NCBI RefSeq assembly: GCF_001189295.1
Contig: NZ_CP012159.1
Location: 6,836,525 to 6,900,524, forward strand
Direction: 5' to 3'
DNA from: Chondromyces crocatus
GTDB taxonomy: Bacteria; Myxococcota_A; Polyangia; Polyangiales; Polyangiaceae
DNA length: 64,000 bases
The notes below the pieces were generated by a model, which did not search any database, was not told the origin of the DNA, and saw only the letters and a program-made list of their open reading frames with translations. A program made the translations under genes and the position numbers. Below, piece after piece: positions 33,612 through 42,120 of this stretch. Within the stretch, counting starts at the first letter, position 1, and every line of letters starts with the position of its first letter.

Positions 33612-35972
33612 ATGCCTGCGCCCCCCTGGAAGGTGGAGACCGGTGTCGACGCCGTGATCCACCGCTGGCTCGCGTCCGGCGCGGTCCGACCGTGCTTCAC
33701 CGCCGACCGCGAGCTACCGCCTGTCGAGCCCCACCACGCCCCCTTCCCGGACGACCTCTCCCCTGCCCTGCGCGGCGCGCTCGAAGCCCGCGGCATCCAG
33801 CAGCTCTACGCCCACCAGGCCCAGGCCATCGCCGCGGCGCGCGCAGGCCGCCACGTCGTCGTCGCCACCCCGACCGCCAGCGGCAAGAGCCTCTGCTTCC
33901 ATCTGCCGGTGCTCGAAGCCATCACCCGCGACCCGGGCGCGAGCGCCATCTACCTCTACCCGACCAAGGCTCTTTCCCGGGACCAGGAGGCGGGCGTCCA
34001 CGCCCTCATCCGCGAGGCGGGCCTCAGCATCCCTGCCGTGGTCTACGACGGCGACACCCCTGGCGACGCCCGGCGCGCTGCCCGCGAGCGCAGCCCCATC
34101 GTCATGACCAACCCGGACATGCTCCACGCCGGGATCCTCCCGCACCACGCCCACTGGGCCCGCACCTTCCAGAAGCTCAAGTACGTCATCCTCGACGAGC
34201 TCCACACGTACCGCGGCGTCTTCGGCTCCAACGTCGCCCACGTCCTCGCGCGCCTCCAGCGCATCGCCGCCTTCCACGGCTCGACGCCCGCCTTCCTCTG
34301 CGCCACCGCCACCATCGGCAACCCCCGCGAGCACGCCGCCCGCATGCTCGGCGTGCCCGAAGGGGACCTCGAGATCGTCACCGAGTCCGGCGCCCCCCGC
34401 GGCGAACGCCGCTTCTTCCTCTTCAACCCCCCCGTGGTGAACGAAGAACTCGGCATCCGCGCCAGCACCCCCAAGAGCGCCGTCCGTCTCGCCGCCGATC
34501 TCGCCCGCGCCCGCGTCCCCACCATCATCTTCGGCCAGTCCCGCAACAGCGTGGAGATCATGCTCAAGTACCTCCGCGAGGAGGTCGGCAAGGAGGTCGG
34601 CGAGGACGCCATCATGGCCTACCGCGGCGGCTACCTCCCCGAGACCCGGCGCCGCGTCGAGCGCGGCCTGCGCGATGGCGAGATCCTCTGCGTCGTCGCT
34701 ACCAGCGCCCTCGAGCTGGGCATCGACATCGGGGATCTCGACGCCGTGATCTGCGCCGGCTACCCCGGATCCATCGCCGAGACCTGGCAGCGCTTCGGCC
34801 GCGCCGGCCGCCGCGGCGAGCGCAGCGTCGCCGTGCTCTGCGCCTCCAGCGCGCCGGTCGACCAGTACCTCGCCAGAAACCCCGAGCTGCTCCTCGACAG
34901 CCACGCCGAGAGCGCGCGCATCGATCCCGGCAACACCGAGATCCTCATCCAGCACCTCAAGTGCGCCGCCTTCGAGCTCCCGTTCCTCATGGGCGAGCGC
35001 TACGCCGTCCTCGCCCCGGAGGACACCACCGCCGCCCTCCGCTTCCTCGTCGATCACGGCGTCGTCCACGAGTCCGGCGACCGCTTCCACTGGGCCACCG
35101 ACGCCTACCCCGCCAACCACGTCAGCTTGCGCGCCATCGGCTGGGACAACTTCGTCATCATCGACAAGGCCCACGGCCGCACCATCGCCGAGCTGGACTG
35201 GCGATCGACGCCCACCATGCTGCACGAGCAGGCCATCTACCAGCACGACGGCGAGCAGTACCAGGTGGAGCGCCTCGACTACGAGAACCACAAGGCGTAC
35301 GTCACCCGCGTCGTCCCCGACTACTTCACCCAGGCGATGACCAACCGGAAGGTCGCCGTGCTCGACGAGAGCGCGAGCGCCTCGCTCGGCCGCGCCCAGG
35401 CCGCATGGGGCGAGGTGAGCATCGTGGAGAAGATCGTCGGCTACAAGAAGATCAAGTTCTACACCCACGAGAACGCCGGCTATGGCGACGTGCGCCTCCC
35501 CGACATCCAGAAGCACACCACCTCGTTCTGGCTCACCGTCCCCGAGGCCCTCTGCGAAGCACTCGGCATGGGCCGCCCCGCCGCCATCGAGGGGCTCCGC
35601 GGCATCGCGCGGGCCCTGGAGACCGTCTCCACCATCGCCCTCATGTGCGACCCGCGCGACATCGGACAGACCCTCGGTGACGCCGAAGGCGCAGGCCAGA
35701 ACGGCGACCGCCCCCCGACTGGCGGCCACGGCCCGCAGCCCGGCTACGACCCGACCCTCTTCCTCTTCGACAACGCGCCCGGCGGCATCGGCCTCGCCGA
35801 GCGCATCTACGAGCGCCGCGAAGAGCTGCTCGCCCGCGCCCGCAAGCTCCTCACGGGCTGCGGCTGCGCCGCGGGTTGCCCTCTGTGCGTCGGCGCCGTG
35901 GAGCAGACGGCAGGTGCCGTGCGCAAGAACGCGACGCTCGGCTTGATCGCCCTCATCCTGCACCAGGCCTGA
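33612..35972 (+). CDS. MrfA/YprA-like DEAD/H helicase with C-terminal zinc cluster
   Basis: 786 aa, ATG at 33612. Walker A ATPTASGKS (~85-93), DELH Walker B from Asp195, SATIGNP-like CATATIGNP motif III and QRFGRAGRRGERS motif VI. The last third holds the MZB/DUF1998 region with a zinc cluster CGCAAGCPLC (Cys750, 752, 756, 759). This layout matches B. subtilis MrfA, a 3'-5' helicase that works with the exonuclease MrfB to repair mitomycin C lesions. No MrfB-like gene is adjacent. It starts divergently from the DUF4398 gene. Confidence 0.93.
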   Translation: MPAPPWKVETGVDAVIHRWLASGAVRPCFTADRELPPVEPHHAPFPDDLSPALRGALEARGIQQLYAHQAQAIAAARAGRHVVVATPTASGKSLCFHLPVLEAITRDPGASAIYLYPTKALSRDQEAGVHALIREAGLSIPAVVYDGDTPGDARRAARERSPIVMTNPDMLHAGILPHHAHWARTFQKLKYVILDELHTYRGVFGSNVAHVLARLQRIAAFHGSTPAFLCATATIGNPREHAARMLGVPEGDLEIVTESGAPRGERRFFLFNPPVVNEELGIRASTPKSAVRLAADLARARVPTIIFGQSRNSVEIMLKYLREEVGKEVGEDAIMAYRGGYLPETRRRVERGLRDGEILCVVATSALELGIDIGDLDAVICAGYPGSIAETWQRFGRAGRRGERSVAVLCASSAPVDQYLARNPELLLDSHAESARIDPGNTEILIQHLKCAAFELPFLMGERYAVLAPEDTTAALRFLVDHGVVHESGDRFHWATDAYPANHVSLRAIGWDNFVIIDKAHGRTIAELDWRSTPTMLHEQAIYQHDGEQYQVERLDYENHKAYVTRVVPDYFTQAMTNRKVAVLDESASASLGRAQAAWGEVSIVEKIVGYKKIKFYTHENAGYGDVRLPDIQKHTTSFWLTVPEALCEALGMGRPAAIEGLRGIARALETVSTIALMCDPRDIGQTLGDAEGAGQNGDRPPTGGHGPQPGYDPTLFLFDNAPGGIGLAERIYERREELLARARKLLTGCGCAAGCPLCVGAVEQTAGAVRKNATLGLIALILHQA

Positions 35973-36100
35973 CCCGCCGACCCCAGGCGCGGCGCCCCCT
36001 CTCCAGAACCCGGACACCAGCGCGCCGCCCCCTGCCGCAAGATGGACACCAGGCGCAGCGCCATGCCATCGTCCGTCGCACAGCTTGGTCAAAGGAGACG

Positions 36101-36637
36101 ATGTCGATGAAGCTCTGGTTCGGACTCGCCGTGCTCACCCTGGGGTTCGCTGCGGCGTGCGATGACGGCGGCGACGGTGGCAGCGGCGGCAACGGCGGCA
36201 ACGGCGGATCGAGCACCCCGCCGACCGGGTGCAACGCCGACCCCTGGAGCTGTCCCGCAGGGCAGACCTGCTGGCCCGACCAGACCGGCTCGTTCCAGTG
36301 CCTGAACAGCGGCCCAGGCGCCCTCGGCGCGTCGTGCCAGCTCTACAAGGGCCAGCCCACCTGCGGTGATGGCCTCGTGTGCTTGATGCTCGTGGGCCAG
36401 GCCGAGGGGATCTGCACCACCTACTGCGACCCCGCCGATCCCGCGCGGGCTTGCTCCGACGACGCCATCTGCGGACAGATCCAGCTCCAGGAGAGCGGCG
36501 AGCAGTTCCGTGCGTGCGTACCGCAGGGCGGAGGAGGTGGCGCAGGGGGCACCGGCGGTGCCGGCGCAGGTGGCGCGGGCGGTGATGGCGGCGATGGCGG
36601 CATGGGCGGCGACGGCGGTGGTGACGGATCCATGTGA
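36101..36637 (+). CDS. Cys-rich lipoprotein with glycine-rich tail
   Basis: 178 aa from the ATG at 36101; AAAGGAG lies just upstream, and an ATG at 36107 gives better spacing. Lipobox FAAAC, then Gly/Asn/Asp linker. The core has ~10 cysteines (CNADPWSCPAGQTC, CQLYKGQPTC, CTTYC, CSDDAIC), similar in spacing to the lipoprotein at 1565-2119. The final ~38 residues are almost pure Gly/Ala/Asp. Function unknown; surface exposed by inference. Confidence 0.85.
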   Translation: MSMKLWFGLAVLTLGFAAACDDGGDGGSGGNGGNGGSSTPPTGCNADPWSCPAGQTCWPDQTGSFQCLNSGPGALGASCQLYKGQPTCGDGLVCLMLVGQAEGICTTYCDPADPARACSDDAICGQIQLQESGEQFRACVPQGGGGGAGGTGGAGAGGAGGDGGDGGMGGDGGGDGSM

Positions 36638-36646
36638 GCCGAGCTG

Positions 36647-36669
36647 ACGGCCACCCGAAGGTGGCGGTC
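36647..36669 (+). terminator. Hairpin with CGAA loop after the Cys-rich lipoprotein gene
   Basis: GCCACC (36650-36655), loop CGAA, GGTGGC (36660-36665), extended by four more base pairs with one mismatch; starts ~10 nt after the stop. The remaining gap to 36958 shows only a 14-bp direct repeat (CTGCGTCCAGCGCA, twice near 36740 and 36761) and no gene. Confidence 0.6.
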
Positions 36670-36958
36670 GCATACCTCGCGCCCTCGCCCCCACGCCGCC
36701 CCTCCCCCACGACCTGTCTCTTCGCACCACCCCGCCCGCACTGCGTCCAGCGCATCAGCCCTGCGTCCAGCGCACGGCGATGTGTCCAGTCGCCTGCAAG
36801 TTCTTCAGCCACGCCCCATCTCGCAGATCATCCAGCGACGCACCGCTTCAGCCCGCCGGACACGGCCTCGCCGAACGCCGCATCGGACCCACCTGCGCCA
36901 CGAAGCGTGGCACCATGACGGCACGTCACCTTCCTGAGGGGGCGAAGGAGGAACGGGA

Positions 36959-38251
36959 ATGCTCGGATGGCGTGTCACGATCACCTTCGCAGCGGCCTTG
37001 CCGCTCGCGCTCCTCGCGAACGGCTGCAGCGACGACGGCGAGACGTCGACGGGTGGCAACGGGACCACCACGACCGGCACCACATCGACGGATCCTCCGG
37101 GCAATGCGCCGACTTATTACAAAGACGTCGCGCCCATCCTCATGGACAACTGCGCGAGCTGTCATCGCGCCGAAGGCATCGCCCCCTTCTCGTTCTTGAC
37201 CTACGAGGACGCGAAGATCGCCGCGTACTCCATCCGCAACACGACGGAGCAGCGGCTCATGCCCCCCTTCGTCCTCGACAACACCGGGGACTGCAACACG
37301 TACAGCGACGCCCGCTGGCTCACCGACGAGCAGATCAAGACCATCGGCGACTGGGTCGAGGCCGAGATGCCCGAGGGCGATCCCGCAGACGGCCCCGAGA
37401 TCCCGCCGCCTCCCGTCGGCCTCGATCGCGTCGACGTCACCTTCGACATGGGCGTCGAGTACACCCCCGATGCGTCCCTCACCGACGACTACCGCTGCTT
37501 CATCATCGATCCACAGCTCGCCAACGACGCCTACATGATCGCGTCGGAAGTGATCCCTGGCGACCAGCGTGTCGTGCACCACGCCATCCTTTACGCACTC
37601 GACGACGAGAGTGCCGAGCAGGCTGCCGCCGACAAGGACAACCAGGACAACCGCCCTGGCTACCCCTGCTTCGGCGGCGCGGGCGTCAACGCCCGGTGGC
37701 TGGTCGGCTGGGCCCCGGGCGGCCGGGCGACGACGTACCCCGAGGGCACCGGCATCAAGCTGGAAGCCGGTCGCAAGGCCGTGCTCCAGGTGCATTACAA
37801 CCTCTCCAACGGCCCCATGCCCGACCGCACCCGCGTCGATCTCAAGCTCGCGCCGAGCGTCGACAAGGAGGCCGCCGTCACCCCCCTGCCCGCGCTGAAC
37901 CTCAACCTCCCGCCAGGTCAGGAGCGCGCCGAGGCCAGCTTCCAGTTCACGCTCCCCGCGCAGACGCCCGAGATCACCATCTACGGCGTGGGTCCCCACA
38001 TGCACACCCTCGGCAAGACGATGGACGTCTCGGCCGTGCGCGGCGACGACGAGACCTGCCTCGCCCGCGTCACCAACTGGAACTTCCACTGGCAGAGCAA
38101 CTCGTTCTACACGACCCCGATCCGCGTTCGTGGTGGCGACACCCTCAAGATCACCTGCGGGTTCGACACCACCCGCCGCACGGAACCCACCACCTGGGGT
38201 GAAGGCACCGAGGACGAGATGTGCATCGCGTTCCTCTACATGACGCGGTAG
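36959..38251 (+). CDS. PHM-like copper type II monooxygenase lipoprotein with cytochrome-c-like domain
   Basis: 430 aa, ATG at 36959. Lipobox LANGC (Cys23) and Thr/Gly linker. Residues ~50-135 carry one CASCH haem-c motif (65-69) and MPP at 101-103, a probable axial Met. Residues ~155-430 resemble peptidylglycine alpha-hydroxylating/dopamine beta-monooxygenases: VVHH (His207, 208), QVHYNL (His279), PHMHTLG (His347, 349) and EDEMC (Met421). Spacings 208-279, 279-347 and 349-421 are close to those of the CuH (two adjacent His and one His) and CuM (HxH and Met) ligands in PHM. The haem domain could supply electrons in place of ascorbate; this is inference. Confidence 0.87.
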   Translation: MLGWRVTITFAAALPLALLANGCSDDGETSTGGNGTTTTGTTSTDPPGNAPTYYKDVAPILMDNCASCHRAEGIAPFSFLTYEDAKIAAYSIRNTTEQRLMPPFVLDNTGDCNTYSDARWLTDEQIKTIGDWVEAEMPEGDPADGPEIPPPPVGLDRVDVTFDMGVEYTPDASLTDDYRCFIIDPQLANDAYMIASEVIPGDQRVVHHAILYALDDESAEQAAADKDNQDNRPGYPCFGGAGVNARWLVGWAPGGRATTYPEGTGIKLEAGRKAVLQVHYNLSNGPMPDRTRVDLKLAPSVDKEAAVTPLPALNLNLPPGQERAEASFQFTLPAQTPEITIYGVGPHMHTLGKTMDVSAVRGDDETCLARVTNWNFHWQSNSFYTTPIRVRGGDTLKITCGFDTTRRTEPTTWGEGTEDEMCIAFLYMTR

Positions 38252-38273
38252 TCCCGATGACGCGGTAGTCCCG
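38240..38273. repeat. 17-bp tandem duplication across a stop codon
   Basis: ATGACGCGGTAGTCCCG occurs at 38240-38256 and again directly at 38257-38273. The first copy contains the TAG stop of the PHM-like gene. Looks like a recent slippage event; the second copy is non-coding. Confidence 0.9.
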
Positions 38274-38319
38274 CCGAGACCATTTCCCTCCGCACGCGGG
38301 CTGGCGTACGGCTCGCTCC

Positions 38320-39474
38320 ATGAGCGAACCCGACGATCGCCTCGAGACGCGGCTCATCCACGCCGGTGAGCCGCAGCCACGCTTCGGCGGCGCCGTGGCC
38401 ATGCCCGTCTTCCAGTCGTCGACCTTCGCGATCGACGGCGACGCGGGCTACCACGATCTCCGCTACATCCGGCTGAACAACACCCCCAACCACCTCGCCC
38501 TCGCGGAGAAGCTCGCTGCAATCGAGGGGGCCGACGCCGCGCTGGTCACGTCGAGCGGCATGGCCGCGGTCTCCACCACCCTGCTCTCCCTCCTCGGCGC
38601 GGGCGGCCACCTCCTCGCCCAGCGCGAGCTCTACGGCGGCACGCACGGCTTCATCACCCGCGACCTCCCCCGCCTCGGCATCACGCACACCTTCATCGAC
38701 GCCGGCGACCCGAGCACCTGGGCCGCCGCCTTGCAGCCCAGCACCCGCGTGCTCTACGTCGAGGCCATCTCCAACCCCCTGGTCCGCATCGGCGATCTCG
38801 CCGCGGCCGCGACCTTCGCGCGCCAGCACGGTCTCGTGTCCATCATCGACGCCACCTTCGCCACCCCGGTCAACCTCCGCCCGCTCACGCTCGGTTTCGA
38901 CCTCGTCCTCCACAGCGCCACCAAGTACCTGAACGGCCACACCGACATCGTCGCGGGCGCCGTCGTCGGACGCGCCGCGCTGATCGAGACGATCAAGCAC
39001 CTGCTCGATCACCTGGGCGGTTCGCTCGATCCCCACGCCTGCTTCCTGCTCCACCGCGGCCTCAAAACGCTGGCGCTCCGCGTCCGCCACCAGAGCGCGT
39101 CGGCCCTCGCCCTGGCCCGCTGGCTCGAGCGCCACCCGGCCGTCGCCGCCGTCCACTACCCCGGCCTGGAGACCCACCCCGACCACACCCGCGCCCGCGC
39201 CTGGTTCTCGGGCTTCGGCGGGGTGCTCAGCTTCGAGCTGCGTGGCGGCGTCGAGGCAGCGGATCGCCTCATCGCGCGCACGCGCTTGATGACCCACGCG
39301 CCGAGCCTCGGCGGCCCGGAGACCCTGCTCACCCGACCGGCCACCGCCTCCCACGCCGGCCTCACTCCCGACGAGCGTCAGCGCACCGGTGTCACCGAGG
39401 GCCTCCTCCGCCTCTGCGTCGGACTCGAAGCGACCGAGGATCTCATCGCGGATCTCGAACGGGGCTTGGAGTAA
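38320..39474 (+). CDS. Cys/Met-metabolism PLP enzyme (cystathionine gamma-synthase/lyase family)
   Basis: 384 aa, ATG at 38320. Fold type I PLP enzyme: RLIHAGE start, SSGMAAVSTTLLSLL, ELYGGTHGF, YVEAISNPLVRIGDL, and the PLP-lysine site HSATKYLNGHTDIVAG. HPAVAAVHYPGL, TLLTRPATASHAGL and GLLRLCVGLEATEDLIADL complete the signature. It could be cystathionine gamma-synthase, gamma-lyase, or O-acylhomoserine sulfhydrylase; sequence alone does not separate these. Followed 10 nt later by the small membrane protein gene. Confidence 0.92.
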   Translation: MSEPDDRLETRLIHAGEPQPRFGGAVAMPVFQSSTFAIDGDAGYHDLRYIRLNNTPNHLALAEKLAAIEGADAALVTSSGMAAVSTTLLSLLGAGGHLLAQRELYGGTHGFITRDLPRLGITHTFIDAGDPSTWAAALQPSTRVLYVEAISNPLVRIGDLAAAATFARQHGLVSIIDATFATPVNLRPLTLGFDLVLHSATKYLNGHTDIVAGAVVGRAALIETIKHLLDHLGGSLDPHACFLLHRGLKTLALRVRHQSASALALARWLERHPAVAAVHYPGLETHPDHTRARAWFSGFGGVLSFELRGGVEAADRLIARTRLMTHAPSLGGPETLLTRPATASHAGLTPDERQRTGVTEGLLRLCVGLEATEDLIADLERGLE

Positions 39475-39484
39475 CCTCCCGCGC

Positions 39485-40195
39485 ATGTCTTTGACCGGCG
39501 CCCTGCGCGCCCGCATCCCGGAGCGGTGGATCCAGCGATGGCCCACGATCCGCGCGGTGCTCGTCACGTACCACGTGATCGCCGTCTTCGTTCTCGCGTT
39601 CCCCACGCCCGGCGGCGTGATGCAGCGCTCGTCGTGGGAGAACCCCACCACGCAGAACGAGTTCCGTCTGTGGACCGAGCGGCTCCGGAACTTCGGGATG
39701 GAGATCACCCAGAAGGAACTCGAGACCGAACTCTGGGATTTCGCCGAGCGTTACCTCGACGTCCGCCGCACCACCGACGCCCCGTTCCGCCCTTACGCGG
39801 AGTACCTGGGTGTCCGTCAGAGCTGGCGCCTGTTCGTCGCCCCGCAGCGCTACCCGGTGCGCGTCGAGGTCTCCATCCGCGAGGGGGGCACCTGGCGCCT
39901 GATCTACCAGAGCCGCTCTTCCGAGCACACCTGGCGCGCCACGCAGCTCAACCGCTACCGCTTGCGCCGCGCCATGTTCCAGACGGCGTGGGAGCGCGAG
40001 CGCGCTGCGTTCAAGACCTTCTGTGACTGGATCGCCGACCAGGCCGCGGCCGACTTCCCCGAGGCCACCGAGGTGATGGTGCGCCAGCTCCGCTACCGCA
40101 CCCCTGCCCCCGCCGAGGCGCGCGCCGGCGAGACCATCCTCGAGCCCACCTACCTCTCGCGAGAGGTCCGCAAGCTCAAGGAGCACCGCAAGTGA
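39485..40195 (+). CDS. Membrane-anchored protein paired with HTTM gene
   Basis: 236 aa from the ATG at 39485. One N-terminal membrane helix (IRAVLVTYHVIAVFVLAF), then a soluble part rich in Arg and Trp with no known motif (LWDFAERYLDVRRTT, EYLGVRQSWRLFVAPQRYPVRVEVSIREGGTWRLIYQS). The stop overlaps the HTTM start as GTGA, indicating coupled translation and probably a complex. I do not recognise the family; similar small proteins often precede HTTM genes in myxobacteria (recollection, not checked). Confidence 0.8.
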   Translation: MSLTGALRARIPERWIQRWPTIRAVLVTYHVIAVFVLAFPTPGGVMQRSSWENPTTQNEFRLWTERLRNFGMEITQKELETELWDFAERYLDVRRTTDAPFRPYAEYLGVRQSWRLFVAPQRYPVRVEVSIREGGTWRLIYQSRSSEHTWRATQLNRYRLRRAMFQTAWERERAAFKTFCDWIADQAAADFPEATEVMVRQLRYRTPAPAEARAGETILEPTYLSREVRKLKEHRK

Positions 40196-41319
40196 GCCGC
40201 ATCGCCGCCATCTGGAAGGCGTGGGTGCGCCTGCTCGACCGACGCGAGCCAGGGGACACCATCGCCCTCTTCCGCATCGCCGTCGCCGTGGTGATCCTCT
40301 CCTCGCTCGGCGAGGCCATCGCGTACGACCTCGTCGACGCGGTCTGGGTCGACCGGCAGTGGGGTGGCTACCGCTCGCTCGGGAATGGCCCCTACCTGAT
40401 CGCGCTCCTTGGCGGCCCGCGGCCCGACGTCGTGTGGAGCGTCCTCATCGCGACCGTCGTCCTCGCCGTGCTGCTCGGTGTCGGCCTCGGCGGACGCGTC
40501 ACCTCGTTCCTCTGCCTCCAGGGCTACATCGCGCTCCACCGCCTCAACCACAATTCGAGCGGCTCCTCCGACATCCTCGTCACCAACGCCCTCTGGCTGC
40601 TCACCCTCGCGCGCTCGACGGCCACGCTCTCCCTCGACTGCCGCATCCGCACCGGCAAGTTCCGCTCCGACGAAGCGATCAGCGCCTTCCCCCGCTACCT
40701 CGCCATCGCGCAGCTCGTCACCGTGTACACCACGACGGGCCTGCAGAAGGTGAGCGTGTACTGGTTCCCCGCGGGCTACTACTCGGCGCTCTACTACATC
40801 CTCCAGCAGCCCGCCTGGCAGCGCTTCGACATGGCGTGGGCGGCGAAGTTCTACCCGGTCACCCAGCTCGCCACCGCGGTCACCTGGCTCTGGGAGGTCA
40901 CGGCGCCACTGCTGCTCCTGGTCTTCTACTACCGCTACACCGCCGATCGCGGCGGCCGGATGCGGCGATGGATGAACCGCTTCGACCTGCGCAAGCCGTG
41001 GGTGCTCACCGGCATCATGCTCCACCTCGGCATCCTGATCGCCATGGACGTGGGGCACTTCTCGACGATCACCATGTGCTTCTACCTGTGCCTGTGGCAG
41101 CCCGAGGAGCTACGCGAGGGGGCGCGCTGGGTGCGCGCGAAGCTCGGACTGCGTGACGCAGTCCGGGCGACGAGCACGACGCGCGAGGAGAAGCAGATGG
41201 AGAGCACGGCGCCCGACGAAGCGCACGCGGAGACCGCGACGAGAGACGACGAGCAGAACGGCACCGACCGACCGGAGCCGGGGCAGCAGGTGGAAGGGAC
41301 TGCCATCCCGTCCCGATGA
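40192..41319 (+). CDS. HTTM-domain integral membrane protein
   Basis: 375 aa, GTG start at 40192. About eight membrane helices. DTIALFRIAVAVVILSSL, SSDILVTNALWLLTLARS, TVYTTTGLQKVSVYWFPAGYYSALYYILQQ and LHLGILIAMDVGHFSTITMCFYL correspond to the HTTM (horizontally transferred transmembrane) domain shared with vitamin-K-dependent gamma-carboxylase. Whether it carboxylates or oxidises anything is unknown. The C-terminal ~60 residues are charged and disordered. Coupled with the preceding gene. Confidence 0.9.
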   Translation: MSRIAAIWKAWVRLLDRREPGDTIALFRIAVAVVILSSLGEAIAYDLVDAVWVDRQWGGYRSLGNGPYLIALLGGPRPDVVWSVLIATVVLAVLLGVGLGGRVTSFLCLQGYIALHRLNHNSSGSSDILVTNALWLLTLARSTATLSLDCRIRTGKFRSDEAISAFPRYLAIAQLVTVYTTTGLQKVSVYWFPAGYYSALYYILQQPAWQRFDMAWAAKFYPVTQLATAVTWLWEVTAPLLLLVFYYRYTADRGGRMRRWMNRFDLRKPWVLTGIMLHLGILIAMDVGHFSTITMCFYLCLWQPEELREGARWVRAKLGLRDAVRATSTTREEKQMESTAPDEAHAETATRDDEQNGTDRPEPGQQVEGTAIPSR

Positions 41320-41341
41320 TGGTACTGTTGGGTTCGTTACC

Positions 41342-42112
41342 ATGTCGGGGGCCGCAGCAAAGCAGATCGAAGACGACCCGACAGTCTACCCCATCGAGGA
41401 CGACGTGGGCGAAGGGTCTTTGCAGCGCTTCATCTCCGAACTGCTGCGAGGCCTCATCGCTCAGTGGCTGGCCTCTCGCGGCCAGGTAGCGTTCGTGGGG
41501 GCGGACCAGTTCTTCTACTGGGAACAGTACAACCCCTCCGAAGGAATCGCGCCGGACGTCTACGTGTTGCTCGGCGTGTCTCCGAGCACGCGCGTTAGCG
41601 CCTGGAAGGTCTGGGAGACGCAGCAACGACCGTCCTTCGCGTTCGAGGTCGTCTCGCACGACGTCCAGAAGGACCATCTCGGTGCGCCCGCCAAGTATGG
41701 CCGCCTCGGCGTCGAGGAGCTGATCGTGTTCGACCCCGATCACCGCGACAGCAGCTCCCGCGTACGCTGGCAGGTGTTCCGCCGCTCGCCTCGGGGTTTC
41801 TTGCGGGTGGAGGCCACCAGCGCCGATCGGGTCCACTCCGAAGCCCTCGGCTGCTGGCTGCGCGTCGTGGGCGAAGAGGGGAATACGCGCGTACGCCTCG
41901 CCATCGGCCCCGACGGTGACGAACTCTTGCCCACGGACGCCGAAGCGCGGACGGTCGCGGAAGCGAAGCAGCACCGGCTCGAAGATGCGCTCGAAGCAGA
42001 ACGGCGTGCCCGGGTGGCGCTGGAGATCGAGCTGGCTCGGCTGAGGTTCGAACGCGATCCGACGCCGCCGCCTGCATCCACCGACCGTGAGGTACCGCGG
42101 AAGACGTGGTAA
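41342..42112 (+). CDS. Uma2-family (DUF820) PD-(D/E)XK-fold protein
   Basis: 256 aa from the ATG at 41342. Uma2 motifs: IAPDVYVLLG, QRPSFAFEVVSHDVQKDHLGAPAKYGRLGVEELIVFDPD, with Asp, Glu and Lys in the order expected for the nuclease fold. Ends with a helical coiled segment (TVAEAKQHRLEDALEAERRARVALEIELARLR). Uma2 genes are abundant in cyanobacteria and myxobacteria and usually have no demonstrated role. Located between the HTTM pair and the methyltransferase. Confidence 0.88.
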   Translation: MSGAAAKQIEDDPTVYPIEDDVGEGSLQRFISELLRGLIAQWLASRGQVAFVGADQFFYWEQYNPSEGIAPDVYVLLGVSPSTRVSAWKVWETQQRPSFAFEVVSHDVQKDHLGAPAKYGRLGVEELIVFDPDHRDSSSRVRWQVFRRSPRGFLRVEATSADRVHSEALGCWLRVVGEEGNTRVRLAIGPDGDELLPTDAEARTVAEAKQHRLEDALEAERRARVALEIELARLRFERDPTPPPASTDREVPRKTW

Positions 42113-42120
42113 GCCGCGGC

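Noticed and set aside
33714-36092. 792-codon frame antisense to the helicase
   Set aside because: The helicase frame has Walker motifs and a zinc cluster; the antisense frame is compositionally a mirror of codon bias.
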